Origin: Cupriavidus basilensis
Lineage (GTDB): Bacteria > Pseudomonadota > Gammaproteobacteria > Burkholderiales > Burkholderiaceae
DNA length: 64,000 bases
Reading direction: 5' to 3'
NCBI RefSeq assembly: GCF_000832305.1
Contig: NZ_CP010536.1
Location: 3,782,001-3,846,000 of the forward strand
Shown: one piece after another, positions 1 through 8,356 of the stretch
Position numbering within the stretch: position 1 is the first letter of the stretch
Layout: each line of letters starts with the position of its first letter
Program-made: the position numbers and the translations under genes
The notes under the pieces: model-generated
Told to the model about the DNA's origin: nothing
The model's database searches: none
Seen by the model: only the letters and a program-made list of their open reading frames with translations

Positions 1-759
<759 letters not shown>

Positions 760-855
760 GATGCACAAATTTTAGGCAATCCGGCATTCTACCGGTTGCC
801 GCCCTTTCGCGCATCCAGCGCATCCGGCGCATCCGGCGCCACGCCCGCGCCAACG

Positions 856-1785
856 CTAGGCCGGCAGCAAAGTGCGCTCCACGTCCTCCACCGCCGGCAG
901 CGAAGCGATCACCTGGTCCAGCCGTTCGCGCAGCGCGCGGCTGGCCGGCACCAGTGGCCGCCTGACCTCGGAACTTGCCAGCCCGCACAATGCCAGCGCG
1001 GACTTGACCGGTGCGGGATTGGGCTCGGAGAACAGCAGCGAGATCAACGGCGCCAGGCTCGCGAACAGCGCACGCGCTGCGGCAACACGGCCCTGCGCCA
1101 CCAGTTGCAACAGCCGCACGAACAGATCCGGGCGGATGTGCGCGCAAGCCGGCACCACGCCGCCGCCACCCGCTAGCAGGTGGTCCAGCATGGCCGCATC
1201 CTCGCCGCAGAAGACCGCGAGCCGATCGTTGCCGGCCAGGGCGCGAAGCCCCGCCGCGTCACATTCCTTGACCGCGACGACGCGCGGATGCGCGGCCAGC
1301 CGCTGCACCAATGCCGGTGACATATTGCAGCCGGTGCGCTTGGGCACGTTGTAGAGCATCAGCGGGCGCCAGGTGGCATCCGCCACGCGCTCGACGTGCC
1401 AGGCAATGCCCTCATCGCCGGGCCGCAGGTAGTACGGCGGCGGCACCAGGTAGCCCGCCAGGTCGAAGCGGTCGAGCTGGCGCACCTGCTCGCAAACCAC
1501 GCGGGTATCCACGCCGCCAACGCCAGCCAGCACTGGCAGCGCACCGTCCACCGCCTCCAGCACCGCGGCGGTAAACATCAGCCGCTCATCCCGCGTGAGC
1601 AAGCCGCCCTCCCCGGTCGTGCCCAGGATGACCAGCCCATCCACGCCGCTGGCCACATAGTGCGCGGCCAGCCGCTGCGCGCAGGCCAGGTCCGGCTCGC
1701 CGCCCTGCATCGGTGTCACCAGCGGCAGCCACAACGTCGCGCGGCTGTCTTCGCGCAAGCCCGCCATCATCTCAGTGCGCGGCAT
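856..1785 (-). CDS. DapA-family aldolase/synthase (dihydrodipicolinate synthase paralog)
   Basis: A 309-residue class I aldolase of the DHDPS/N-acetylneuraminate lyase family. Visible family residues are GTTGEG at 55-60 (pyruvate binding), Tyr145 in LYNVP and the Schiff-base Lys173 in AVKEC. Length fits DapA (about 290) with a short N-terminal extension. In Cupriavidus-type genomes the biosynthetic dapA sits elsewhere, so this may be a paralog with another 2-oxo acid aldol reaction; that is inference. Its start overlaps the end of the upstream small gene by 14 bases, implying coupling. Confidence 0.8.
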   Translation of the reverse strand: MPRTEMMAGLREDSRATLWLPLVTPMQGGEPDLACAQRLAAHYVASGVDGLVILGTTGEGGLLTRDERLMFTAAVLEAVDGALPVLAGVGGVDTRVVCEQVRQLDRFDLAGYLVPPPYYLRPGDEGIAWHVERVADATWRPLMLYNVPKRTGCNMSPALVQRLAAHPRVVAVKECDAAGLRALAGNDRLAVFCGEDAAMLDHLLAGGGGVVPACAHIRPDLFVRLLQLVAQGRVAAARALFASLAPLISLLFSEPNPAPVKSALALCGLASSEVRRPLVPASRALRERLDQVIASLPAVEDVERTLLPA

Positions 1786-2227
1786 GGTCTTGTCCTAGCA
1801 CCGTGGTGGCGCCGAACTCGGCGGCCGGCAGGGCCATCATGATGGCGTGCATGGCAGCGTCGCGGCCGCCGCGCTCGACTTCCACATGCAGCGTGGTCTC
1901 GCCATGGCGGTGGTCCACCTCGACCACGTAGATGCGCGCCAGTTGCCCGATCGCGCGATGCAGCGACTGGCGCAGCGCGAAGACCTGGCTCGACGCCACC
2001 GCCAGGCGCAGGCGGATCCAGCTGCGCGCGGTGTCCACGCCAAGCGCGGGCGCGACGGCCTGCGCGGCTTGGATGCCGGATGCGTCAAGGCGCGCGGTGC
2101 GGGATCCGGTGCGGGTAAGACGACGGCGTGGCACGCAAGCAAAGGCCACGGCAAGGCTCGACTGTCGCATTTGAGCGGGACCCGCGCTGGGCGGGTCGTC
2201 TGTTGGAGATGCAACCATGCTATGCAT
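1772..2227 (-). CDS. Hypothetical protein coupled to the DapA paralog
   Basis: A 151-residue product of unknown function. I do not recognise a family with certainty. The C-terminal half (RLRLAVASSQVFALRQSLHR, then IYVVEVDHRHGETTLHVEVE) alternates predicted strands and a helix in a way that resembles small ferredoxin-like or ACT folds. Codon use is strongly GC-ending like its neighbours, which supports real coding. I chose the ATG at 2227 because a GAGG ribosome site precedes it; an ATG at 2169 is an alternative. It overlaps the DapA paralog by 14 bases on the same strand. Confidence 0.55.
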   Translation of the reverse strand: MHSMVASPTDDPPSAGPAQMRQSSLAVAFACVPRRRLTRTGSRTARLDASGIQAAQAVAPALGVDTARSWIRLRLAVASSQVFALRQSLHRAIGQLARIYVVEVDHRHGETTLHVEVERGGRDAAMHAIMMALPAAEFGATTVLGQDHAAH

Positions 2228-2296
2228 GGCCGCCTCAAGTTGATGCAGTAATCGCCGCCGCCGCCATCAAAATGTCATCAAGATGGCGCGGCATGC

Positions 2297-3109
2297 TCAG
2301 AACGTCTTGGTGAGCGACGCGAAGGCGGCTGCCTTGCCGATATAGCGGCCGGGCACATTGGTGTAGACCGACTTGTTGGCATTGGTGTCGATATAAGCGA
2401 TCGCCAGCGCAAAACCCTTGCCCAGGTCCTTGGTCAACCCCAGCTTCCAGTCCGTGTACGAGGCGTCCGTGACATTCCTCACCTTCTGGTAGCCGACGTG
2501 CGCATTGAGTGTCAGGTCCCAGACGTTCAGCGGCACATTGGCCGACAGGTCTACGTAGTAGCTGTTCTTGCTGTCGTTGAAGCCGAACAGGTTGGTCACC
2601 GCGTGCGAGTATTTCAGGAACACCGGGCCGTAGCCGATGCCGCCGTACAGCTCCGTCGTGTACGGGCGTGTGTAGCCGGCCGGATAGTCGCCGGGATAGT
2701 AGTACTCCAGCACGCCCACGTCGTAGTTCCATTCGAGCCCGCCCAGCATGATGGTGTTCTTGAAGCCGCCGTAGAAGTCCATCTCGATCGGCGCCGACAC
2801 CTTGGCGTTGCTGTCGCCAAGCCAGCTGATGCTGGAGTTCCAGTTACCCACGTAAAGGCCGCTCGAATGCGTGTAGTCGAACCCGCCCTGGATCGCCGGG
2901 CGGCGGTTGGACTGCATCAAGCCCCGGTAGCGATATTCGCTGGCCAGCGTGACGTTGGCCGTGAAAGTGTGCGGCGACGCGTCGGCTGATGCGGCGGCGG
3001 CTGCTGCATCGGGTGTGCCCTGCGCGAAGGCGGCCGGCGTGGCGAGAAGCGTGGCGCAAGACAGGGTGGCGAGACAGGCGTGCGAAACGTTGAAGCGAAG
3101 AGCAGTCAT
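2297..3109 (-). CDS. TorF-family putative porin
   Basis: A 270-residue outer-membrane protein. It opens with a signal peptide (MTALRFNVSHACLATLSCAT, cleavage after AAFAQ) and an Ala-rich linker, followed by beta-strand-rich sequence beginning TANVTLASEYRYRGLMQSN. This 'xNVxLxSxYxxRGxxQ' opening is characteristic of the conserved hypothetical Gcw_chp/TorF group. The protein ends in LTKTF, an aromatic C-terminal residue expected for BAM-assembled barrels. The frame is open far upstream to 3553, but the ATG at 3109 is the one that gives a signal peptide. The transported solute is unknown. Confidence 0.8.
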   Translation of the reverse strand: MTALRFNVSHACLATLSCATLLATPAAFAQGTPDAAAAAASADASPHTFTANVTLASEYRYRGLMQSNRRPAIQGGFDYTHSSGLYVGNWNSSISWLGDSNAKVSAPIEMDFYGGFKNTIMLGGLEWNYDVGVLEYYYPGDYPAGYTRPYTTELYGGIGYGPVFLKYSHAVTNLFGFNDSKNSYYVDLSANVPLNVWDLTLNAHVGYQKVRNVTDASYTDWKLGLTKDLGKGFALAIAYIDTNANKSVYTNVPGRYIGKAAAFASLTKTF

Positions 3110-3445
3110 GGATAACTTGGCAATGGGAAGAACTTCGATCGGTGGACAGCCACGCATGAGGCGATGGCCGAAGCCACGGCGAGCGTCAGGATGAGAGTGG
3201 CCGCGGCGCGACCGGAACAGTACGGGCACGCGCCTAAAATCGGTGTCAAGAAAATACCGGCCCGCCAAGGGATGGCGTAAAAATCGTAAAGGGAGGAACG
3301 TCCCGGCATGCCCCGGGATGAACCAACAGGGTCCGAGAGGCGGTGATGCGGTTGCGCAAAAGCCGACCAGCCGGTCACCACATATCTTCAGATTCCTGTA
3401 AGCTGCGAAAAAATTGTGCGCTGCGTTCGGCCTGGCCGGGCGCAT

Positions 3446-3471
3446 GGCAGACACAAAGGGCAGACACAAAA
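3446..3471. repeat. Two tandem copies of a 13-bp direct repeat
   Basis: The unit GGCAGACACAAAG is repeated immediately as GGCAGACACAAAA, so 12 of 13 bases match. It lies upstream of pntAA and could be a slippage duplication or a tandem regulator site. Nothing further supports a function. Confidence 0.6.
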
Positions 3472-3505
3472 GGGCCAAAGACGTCCGCCCGCCTAGCAGA
3501 TCAGT

Positions 3506-3611
3506 GGCATTGTCAGAATGAGCCGAAGCGGTTCTGGTCAGGCGCGTTGCCATGTCGTAGCAGTCGTACGACCAGCTCGCGCGCCAACGCCAGAATCATT
3601 TTGACAGCGCC
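3506..3611. repeat. Palindromic ~106-bp intergenic element, copy 1
   Basis: The element is bounded by an imperfect inverted repeat: GGCATTGTCAGAATGA on the left and TCATTTTGACAGCGCC on the right, matching at 13 of 16 positions. Inside are GAAGCGGTTCTGG near the left arm and GCCAGAATC next to the right arm. The same arrangement recurs at 52797-52908, with the left internal block almost identical. It has no coding capacity, which suggests a MITE-like or REP-like repeat. It sits directly before the pntAA ribosome site. Confidence 0.7.
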
Positions 3612-3643
3612 TCAAAGACGCCAGCAAAAAGGAGAAATTGACG

Positions 3644-4765
3644 ATGCACATCGGCATCCCGCAGGAGACGCGGGCAGGTGAGACTCGTGTCGCCGCCACC
3701 CCGGAGACGGTCAAGAAGTACGTGACCCAGGGCCATCAGGTCATCGTCCAGTCGGGAGCCGGCGTACGCGCCAGCGTGCCGGACTCGGCGTATGAGGCCG
3801 TCGGTGCCACCATTGGCACCGCGGCGCAAGCCTTCGGCACGCAGTTGGTGCTCAAGGTCCGCGCCCCCGTCGATGCCGAGCTCGCGCTGATGAAGCCGGG
3901 CGCCGTGCTGGTCGGCATGCTCAATCCCTTCGACGCAGAGAACAACGCGCGCATGGCGAGCGCCACGCTGACCGCCTTCGCGCTGGAAGCCGCGCCGCGC
4001 ACCACGCGCGCGCAGAGCATGGATGTGCTCTCTTCCCAGGCCAATATCGCCGGCTACAAGGCCGTACTGGTCGCCGCGCATCATTACCAGCGTTTCATGC
4101 CCATGCTGATGACCGCCGCCGGCACCGTCAAGGCGGCCCGCGTGCTGATCCTCGGCGCCGGCGTGGCGGGCCTGCAGGCCATCGCCACCGCCAAGCGGCT
4201 GGGCGCGGTCATCGAAGCCTCCGACGTGCGTCCCGCCGTCAAGGAACAGATCGAATCGCTGGGCGCCAAATTCCTCGATGTGCCCTTCGTCACCGACGAA
4301 GAGCGCGAGATCGCGCAGGGGGTGGGCGGCTATGCCCGCCCCATGCCGCCCGACTGGATGCGACGCCAGGCCGAACTGGTGCACGAGCGCGCCAAGGCCG
4401 CCGACATCGTCATCACTACCGCGCTGATCCCGGGCCGCCAGGCGCCGGTGCTGCTCAAGGAAGAAACGGTGCAGGCGATGAAGCCGGGCTCGGTGGTGGT
4501 CGACCTGGCCGCGGCGCAGGGCGGCAACTGCCCGCTGACGGTCGCTGACGAAGTGGTGGAACGCCACGGCGTCACGCTGATCGGGCACACCAACCTGGCC
4601 AGCATGGTGGCGGCCGACGCGTCGGCGCTATATGCGCGCAACGTGCTCGACTTCCTCAAGCTCGTCATCGACAAGGAAGGCCAGTTCACGCTGAACCTGG
4701 AGGACGATATCGTCGCCGCCTGCCTGATGTGCAAGGACGGCCAGGTGGTCCGCGGCGCTTCCTGA
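3644..4765 (+). CDS. pntAA: NAD(P) transhydrogenase subunit alpha part 1 (PntAA)
   Basis: A 373-residue cytoplasmic NAD(H)-binding domain I of proton-translocating transhydrogenase, which couples hydride transfer between NADH and NADP+ to proton movement. It starts MHIGIPQETRAGETRVAATP, typical of the AlaDH/PntA family, and has a Rossmann motif LILGAGVAGLQA at about 168-179. The membrane part of alpha is encoded separately, as in the three-subunit enzyme (pntAA, pntAB, pntB). I chose ATG 3644, nine bases after AAGGAG; a TTG at 3638 is the alternative. Unusually, 417 bp including a terminator separate it from pntAB. Confidence 0.95.
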   Translation: MHIGIPQETRAGETRVAATPETVKKYVTQGHQVIVQSGAGVRASVPDSAYEAVGATIGTAAQAFGTQLVLKVRAPVDAELALMKPGAVLVGMLNPFDAENNARMASATLTAFALEAAPRTTRAQSMDVLSSQANIAGYKAVLVAAHHYQRFMPMLMTAAGTVKAARVLILGAGVAGLQAIATAKRLGAVIEASDVRPAVKEQIESLGAKFLDVPFVTDEEREIAQGVGGYARPMPPDWMRRQAELVHERAKAADIVITTALIPGRQAPVLLKEETVQAMKPGSVVVDLAAAQGGNCPLTVADEVVERHGVTLIGHTNLASMVAADASALYARNVLDFLKLVIDKEGQFTLNLEDDIVAACLMCKDGQVVRGAS

Positions 4766-4773
4766 AGCGGCAG

Positions 4774-4799
4774 CGGGCCCGCCGCGGCCCGGTTTTTTT
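4774..4799 (+). terminator. Rho-independent terminator after pntAA
   Basis: Stem CGGGCC/GGCCCG with a six-base loop, followed by seven T residues (4793-4799). It begins nine bases after the pntAA stop. Its presence inside the pnt locus implies that pntAB-pntB depend on read-through or on their own promoter. Confidence 0.8.
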
Positions 4800-4801
4800 A
4801 G

Positions 4802-5047
4802 AACGGTGCGGCCGCCCGGCGCGCGCACCTGGGCGACCATCTCATCATCTGCTCCTACGCGCCGATGAGCGATGAGGAGATCGCCACCTACAAGCCGAAG
4901 ATCATCCTGTTGGACGACAACAACGCCATCAAGGAAATCAAGAAGGTGCAAGCGGATGAGGACATCGCGCCGGGAGCCAACGTCGGTGCGATGCCCGCAT
5001 CCGGCATGCGATTTTCGGATTTAGCCGTACCCTCACCCCCGGGGTGA
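4802..5047 (+). pseudogene. panD: 3' remnant of aspartate 1-decarboxylase (panD)
   Basis: Translation from 4802 without a start codon reads [12 protein letters not shown], then [20 protein letters not shown] and [16 protein letters not shown], matching the C-terminal half of bacterial PanD (E. coli counterpart NGAAAHCASVGD, then TMPDEE). About the first 70 residues are missing, including the Gly24-Ser25 self-cleavage site that makes the pyruvoyl cofactor, so it cannot be an active enzyme. Homology fades after about 4950 and the frame runs to a stop at 5045-5047. The fragment starts two bases after the pntAA terminator, which suggests a recombination junction. Confidence 0.8.
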
Positions 5048-5053
5048 GGGTAC
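5027..5053. repeat. Perfect 27-bp palindrome in front of pntAB
   Basis: Two 13-bp arms (GTACCCTCACCCC and its exact reverse complement) flank a single central C at 5040. As RNA it would form a tight hairpin, partly by opening the centre, and as DNA it is a dyad suitable for a dimeric protein. It lies at the end of the panD remnant and about 130 bp before pntAB. It could be a REP-type unit, a terminator without a T-run or an operator. Confidence 0.7.
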
Positions 5054-5182
5054 CTACGTGACAGACGACGACGCGGCACCAGGCGGGGCATCGATGCAGC
5101 AGGCGCTCACAGGCGCCTGGCCAGGCAAAAGAACACGGGACAACCGCGCAGCGAAGGCATTCAAGCAACGGAGGAGAAGTCG

Positions 5183-5515
5183 ATGGAAATGGTGAACCAC
5201 ACGGTGATCAACCTGATCATCTTCGTGCTGGCGATCTACGTGGGCTACCACGTGGTCTGGACGGTGACGCCCGCCCTGCACACCCCGCTGATGGCCGTGA
5301 CCAATGCGATCTCGGCCATCATCATCGTCGGCGCCATGCTGGCTGCCGGCCTGACCGAGGGCCCCGTGGGCCGCACCATGGGCACGCTGGCGGTCGCGCT
5401 CGCCGCGGTCAACGTGTTCGGTGGCTTCCTGGTGACGCAGCGCATGCTGGAGATGTTCAAGAAGAAGGAACCCAAGGCCAAGTCTGGCAAGGGTCATGAG
5501 GAGGGCGCCAAGTGA
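5183..5515 (+). CDS. pntAB: NAD(P) transhydrogenase subunit alpha part 2 (PntAB)
   Basis: A 110-residue membrane subunit of the transhydrogenase (N-terminal part of domain II). It has three hydrophobic segments at about residues 8-28, 37-57 and 65-87, ending in a Lys-rich cytoplasmic tail ([18 protein letters not shown]). Size and hydropathy match PntAB of three-subunit enzymes. A GGAGGAG ribosome site precedes the ATG. Its stop overlaps the GTG start of pntB by four bases, so the two are coupled. Confidence 0.92.
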   Translation: MEMVNHTVINLIIFVLAIYVGYHVVWTVTPALHTPLMAVTNAISAIIIVGAMLAAGLTEGPVGRTMGTLAVALAAVNVFGGFLVTQRMLEMFKKKEPKAKSGKGHEEGAK

Positions 5516-6972
5516 GCATGAACCTCGTCACCCTGCTCTACCTGCTCGCCTCGGTGTGTTTCATCCAGGCGCTCAAGGGCCTCTCGCATCCCAGCTCCGC
5601 GCGGCGCGGCAATGCCTTCGGCATGATCGGCATGGCCATCGCCGCGGTGACCACGCTGGTGCTGATCGCCAAGCTCAAGAGCGAGTTCCTGGCCATCGGC
5701 GCGGGCCAGTCCTCGGTCGCCGAAGGCATGGCGCTGATCTTCGGTGCGCTGGTGGTTGGCGGCGGCATCGGCGCCTACGTGGCAAGAAAGGTCGAGATGA
5801 CCAAGATGCCCGAGCTGGTGGCCGCCATGCACTCGCTGATCGGTATGGCCGCGGTCTGCATCGCGGTGGCCGTGGTGGCCGAGCCGTCGGCGTTCAGCAT
5901 CACGCCGCCGGGCTCGCACGATATCCCGTTTGGCAATCGCATCGAGCTGTTCATCGGCTGCTTCGTCGGTGCCATCACCTTCTCCGGTTCGGTGATCGCC
6001 TTCGGCAAGCTGTCGGGCAAGTACAAGTTCCGCCTGTTCCAGGGCGCGCCGGTGTCCTTCGCCGGGCAGCATCTGCTGAACCTGCTGCTGGCGGTGGCCA
6101 TGATCGGCTTCGGCATCATCTTCTGCCTGTCGCAGGACTGGCTGCCGTTCCTGCTGATGCTGGCGATCGCCTTCGTGCTGGGCGTGCTGATCATCATCCC
6201 GATCGGCGGCGCCGACATGCCGGTGGTGGTGTCGATGCTCAATTCGTACTCGGGCTGGGCCGCTGCGGGCATCGGCTTCTCGCTGAACAACCCGATGCTG
6301 ATCATTGCCGGCTCGCTGGTGGGATCGAGCGGTGCCATCCTCTCGTACATCATGTGCAAGGCAATGAACCGGTCGTTCTTCAACGTGCTGCTGGGCGGCT
6401 TCGGCGGCGCGCCCGCGGCGGCCGCTGCCGGCGGCCAGGCGCAGCGCAACGTGAAGTCCGGCTCGGCCGACGACGCGGCCTTCCTGATGGGCAATGCCGA
6501 GACCGTGATCATCGTGCCGGGCTACGGCCTGGCGGTGGCGCGCGCGCAGCACGCGCTGAAAGAACTCACCGAGAAGCTGGTCGAGCGGGGCGTGACGGTG
6601 AAGTACGCCATCCACCCGGTGGCGGGCCGCATGCCGGGCCACATGAACGTGCTGCTGGCCGAGGCCGAGGTGCCCTACGACCAGGTCTTCGAGATGGAGG
6701 ACATCAACAGCGAGTTCGGCCAGGCGGATGTGGTGCTGGTGCTGGGCGCGAACGACGTGGTCAACCCGGCCGCCAAGACCGATCCCAACTCGCCGATTGC
6801 CGGCATGCCGATCCTGGAAGCCTACAAGGCCAAGACCATCATCGTGAACAAGCGCTCGATGGCCGCTGGCTACGCGGGCCTGGACAACGAGCTGTTCTAC
6901 ATGGACAAGACCATGATGGTGTTCGGCGACGCCAAGAAGGTGGTGGAAGACATGGGCAAGGCGGTCGAGTAA
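5512..6972 (+). CDS. pntB: NAD(P) transhydrogenase subunit beta (PntB)
   Basis: A 486-residue subunit with about nine N-terminal membrane helices carrying the proton channel, then the NADP(H)-binding domain III. Domain III is recognisable from [20 protein letters not shown] (about 330-349) and [20 protein letters not shown], with [12 protein letters not shown] and the closing AGLDNELFY typical of the family. I take the GTG at 5512 as start because GAGGAG at 5498-5503 is seven bases upstream and it overlaps the pntAB stop; ATG 5518 is the alternative. Two strong hairpins follow the gene. Confidence 0.95.
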   Translation: MSMNLVTLLYLLASVCFIQALKGLSHPSSARRGNAFGMIGMAIAAVTTLVLIAKLKSEFLAIGAGQSSVAEGMALIFGALVVGGGIGAYVARKVEMTKMPELVAAMHSLIGMAAVCIAVAVVAEPSAFSITPPGSHDIPFGNRIELFIGCFVGAITFSGSVIAFGKLSGKYKFRLFQGAPVSFAGQHLLNLLLAVAMIGFGIIFCLSQDWLPFLLMLAIAFVLGVLIIIPIGGADMPVVVSMLNSYSGWAAAGIGFSLNNPMLIIAGSLVGSSGAILSYIMCKAMNRSFFNVLLGGFGGAPAAAAAGGQAQRNVKSGSADDAAFLMGNAETVIIVPGYGLAVARAQHALKELTEKLVERGVTVKYAIHPVAGRMPGHMNVLLAEAEVPYDQVFEMEDINSEFGQADVVLVLGANDVVNPAAKTDPNSPIAGMPILEAYKAKTIIVNKRSMAAGYAGLDNELFYMDKTMMVFGDAKKVVEDMGKAVE

Positions 6973-6988
6973 GCACGCCGGAAGCACC

Positions 6989-7012
6989 GGATACGGGCAT
7001 CGGCCCGTATCC
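6989..7012 (+). repeat. Hairpin-forming inverted repeat after pntB
   Basis: Perfect 10-bp arms GGATACGGGC / GCCCGTATCC with an ATCG loop. There is no T-run, so it probably protects the 3' end or assists the terminator that follows at 7025. Confidence 0.6.
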
Positions 7013-7024
7013 GCCGCCACGAAG

Positions 7025-7048
7025 AGCGCGACACTGTCGCGCTTTTTT
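7025..7048 (+). terminator. Rho-independent terminator of the pnt operon
   Basis: Perfect eight-base stem AGCGCGAC / GTCGCGCT with an ACT loop, followed by a run of T up to 7048. It lies 52 bp after the pntB stop. Confidence 0.85.
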
Positions 7049-7266
7049 CCATCTCGCCGAGGTCCGGTTGCGCGCGAGCGCGAGCGCGCTATACTGGTTT
7101 CCGGTCACCGGCCATGGCACGCGCCGGTCATCCAGAAAGGGCCAGGTGTAGTCCAGCGCGGTGGGCCGCTCCGAACCGATCCGTCCGCTGGCCTTGCCGC
7201 ACCGGATCTCCAGCCGCGCCAAACCACCCGCCCGAAGTGTCTGCCGACACCGGAGCCGAACGCAAC

Positions 7267-8313
7267 ATGACATTCAACCCCCAGGACAGGAATCTGTCGG
7301 TCTTCCATCACCCGATCCTCACGGTGCTCGTCGACGACAGTAAATCGTTCATCGACAGCCTGGCGTTCCAGATGGATCCGTCGCGCCCGGTGGTGACCTT
7401 CACCGACCCCCGCGAAGCCCTGCAATGGATCCGCGAGACCTACACCACACGCTCGACCGGCTTCCTGCCCGTGCGGGTCACGCACGACGACCTGACCTTC
7501 CTGACCGAGCGGCGCACCGTGCAGCTCGATATCGACCGCATCTACCGGCAAATCCACGACTACAACCGCTTTGTGCAGCCGGGCGTGATCGTGGTCGATT
7601 ATTCGATGCCGCAGATGAACGGACTGGAGTTCTGCCAGGCCCTGCAGGACCTGCCGTGCAAGACCATCCTGCTGACCGGCACCGCCGACGAAGGCATTGC
7701 CGTGCAGGGCTTCAACCACGGGCTGATCGACCGCTACGTGAAGAAGCACGACAGCAATATGGTCGAGCGGCTGGACCAGGAGATCGACGCACTCCAGCAG
7801 CAGTATTTCGCCACCCTGTCGCGCACGCTGCGCGATCTGCTGACGCGCCACTCGTTTTCCTTCCTGTCGGACCCGGCGATCTGCGAGCGGGTGCGCCAGG
7901 TCACCGCGCGTTACGGCTTTGTCGAGTACTACCTCTACCCCAACCCGGCCGGCATCCTGATGCTGACGGCGCAGGGCCAGGCCACGCTGATGGTGATCGA
8001 GACACGCGCCGGCCTGATCAACCAGGTGGAATCTGCGGAAGCTTACGATGCGCCGGCGGCCCTGATCGAGGGACTGCGCGAGGGCCGCATCGTGCCTTTC
8101 TTCTGGCCAGGCAACGGCATGTACACGCCGGCCTGCATCGACTGGGAGCAATATTGCCTGCCGGCCGAGCGCTGCGAAGGGCGCGAGGATTATTTCTACG
8201 CGCTGTTCGACCTGCCGCGCCATCTACTGCAGGAGCCGGTGGTCAGCTTCCAGGGTTTCCTGGACGATTTTGCCCGTCACCCCGAGCGGGTCACCGGGCG
8301 CGCAGCGCGCTAA
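7267..8313 (+). CDS. Response regulator receiver protein without DNA-binding domain
   Basis: A 348-residue protein. The receiver begins at ILTVLVDDSKSFID (acidic pair Asp23-Asp24). The phosphoacceptor is probably Asp111 in GVIVVDYSMPQMNG, with Thr137 in ILLTGTADEG and Lys159/160 in RYVKK completing the active site. Between the first strand and Asp111 are about 35 more residues than in a standard receiver, so it has an insertion after the first helix. The C-terminal 180 residues have no helix-turn-helix and no recognised output domain. The arrangement recalls LqsR-type regulators, but that is only a resemblance. No histidine kinase is adjacent. Confidence 0.75.
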   Translation: MTFNPQDRNLSVFHHPILTVLVDDSKSFIDSLAFQMDPSRPVVTFTDPREALQWIRETYTTRSTGFLPVRVTHDDLTFLTERRTVQLDIDRIYRQIHDYNRFVQPGVIVVDYSMPQMNGLEFCQALQDLPCKTILLTGTADEGIAVQGFNHGLIDRYVKKHDSNMVERLDQEIDALQQQYFATLSRTLRDLLTRHSFSFLSDPAICERVRQVTARYGFVEYYLYPNPAGILMLTAQGQATLMVIETRAGLINQVESAEAYDAPAALIEGLREGRIVPFFWPGNGMYTPACIDWEQYCLPAERCEGREDYFYALFDLPRHLLQEPVVSFQGFLDDFARHPERVTGRAAR

Positions 8314-8356
8314 GCCACACCGCGCAGGAGAGCAAGCCTCTCCTGCGCGCGCCGCA

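Larger units (their letters stand above)
3110..3643. other. Intergenic region between torF-like and pntAA
   Basis: A 534-bp divergent spacer. It holds a tandem 13-bp direct repeat (3446-3471) and the 106-bp palindromic element (3506-3611) described separately. An AAGGAG ribosome site for pntAA lies at 3629-3634. I could not identify a convincing sigma-70 promoter for either flanking gene. Reading frames here have no family resemblance and are judged non-coding. Confidence 0.6.

Noticed and set aside
3601..3606. TTGACA as -35 of a pntAA promoter
   Set aside because: No acceptable -10 sequence occurs 16-18 bases downstream; the hexamer is part of the right arm of the palindromic repeat.
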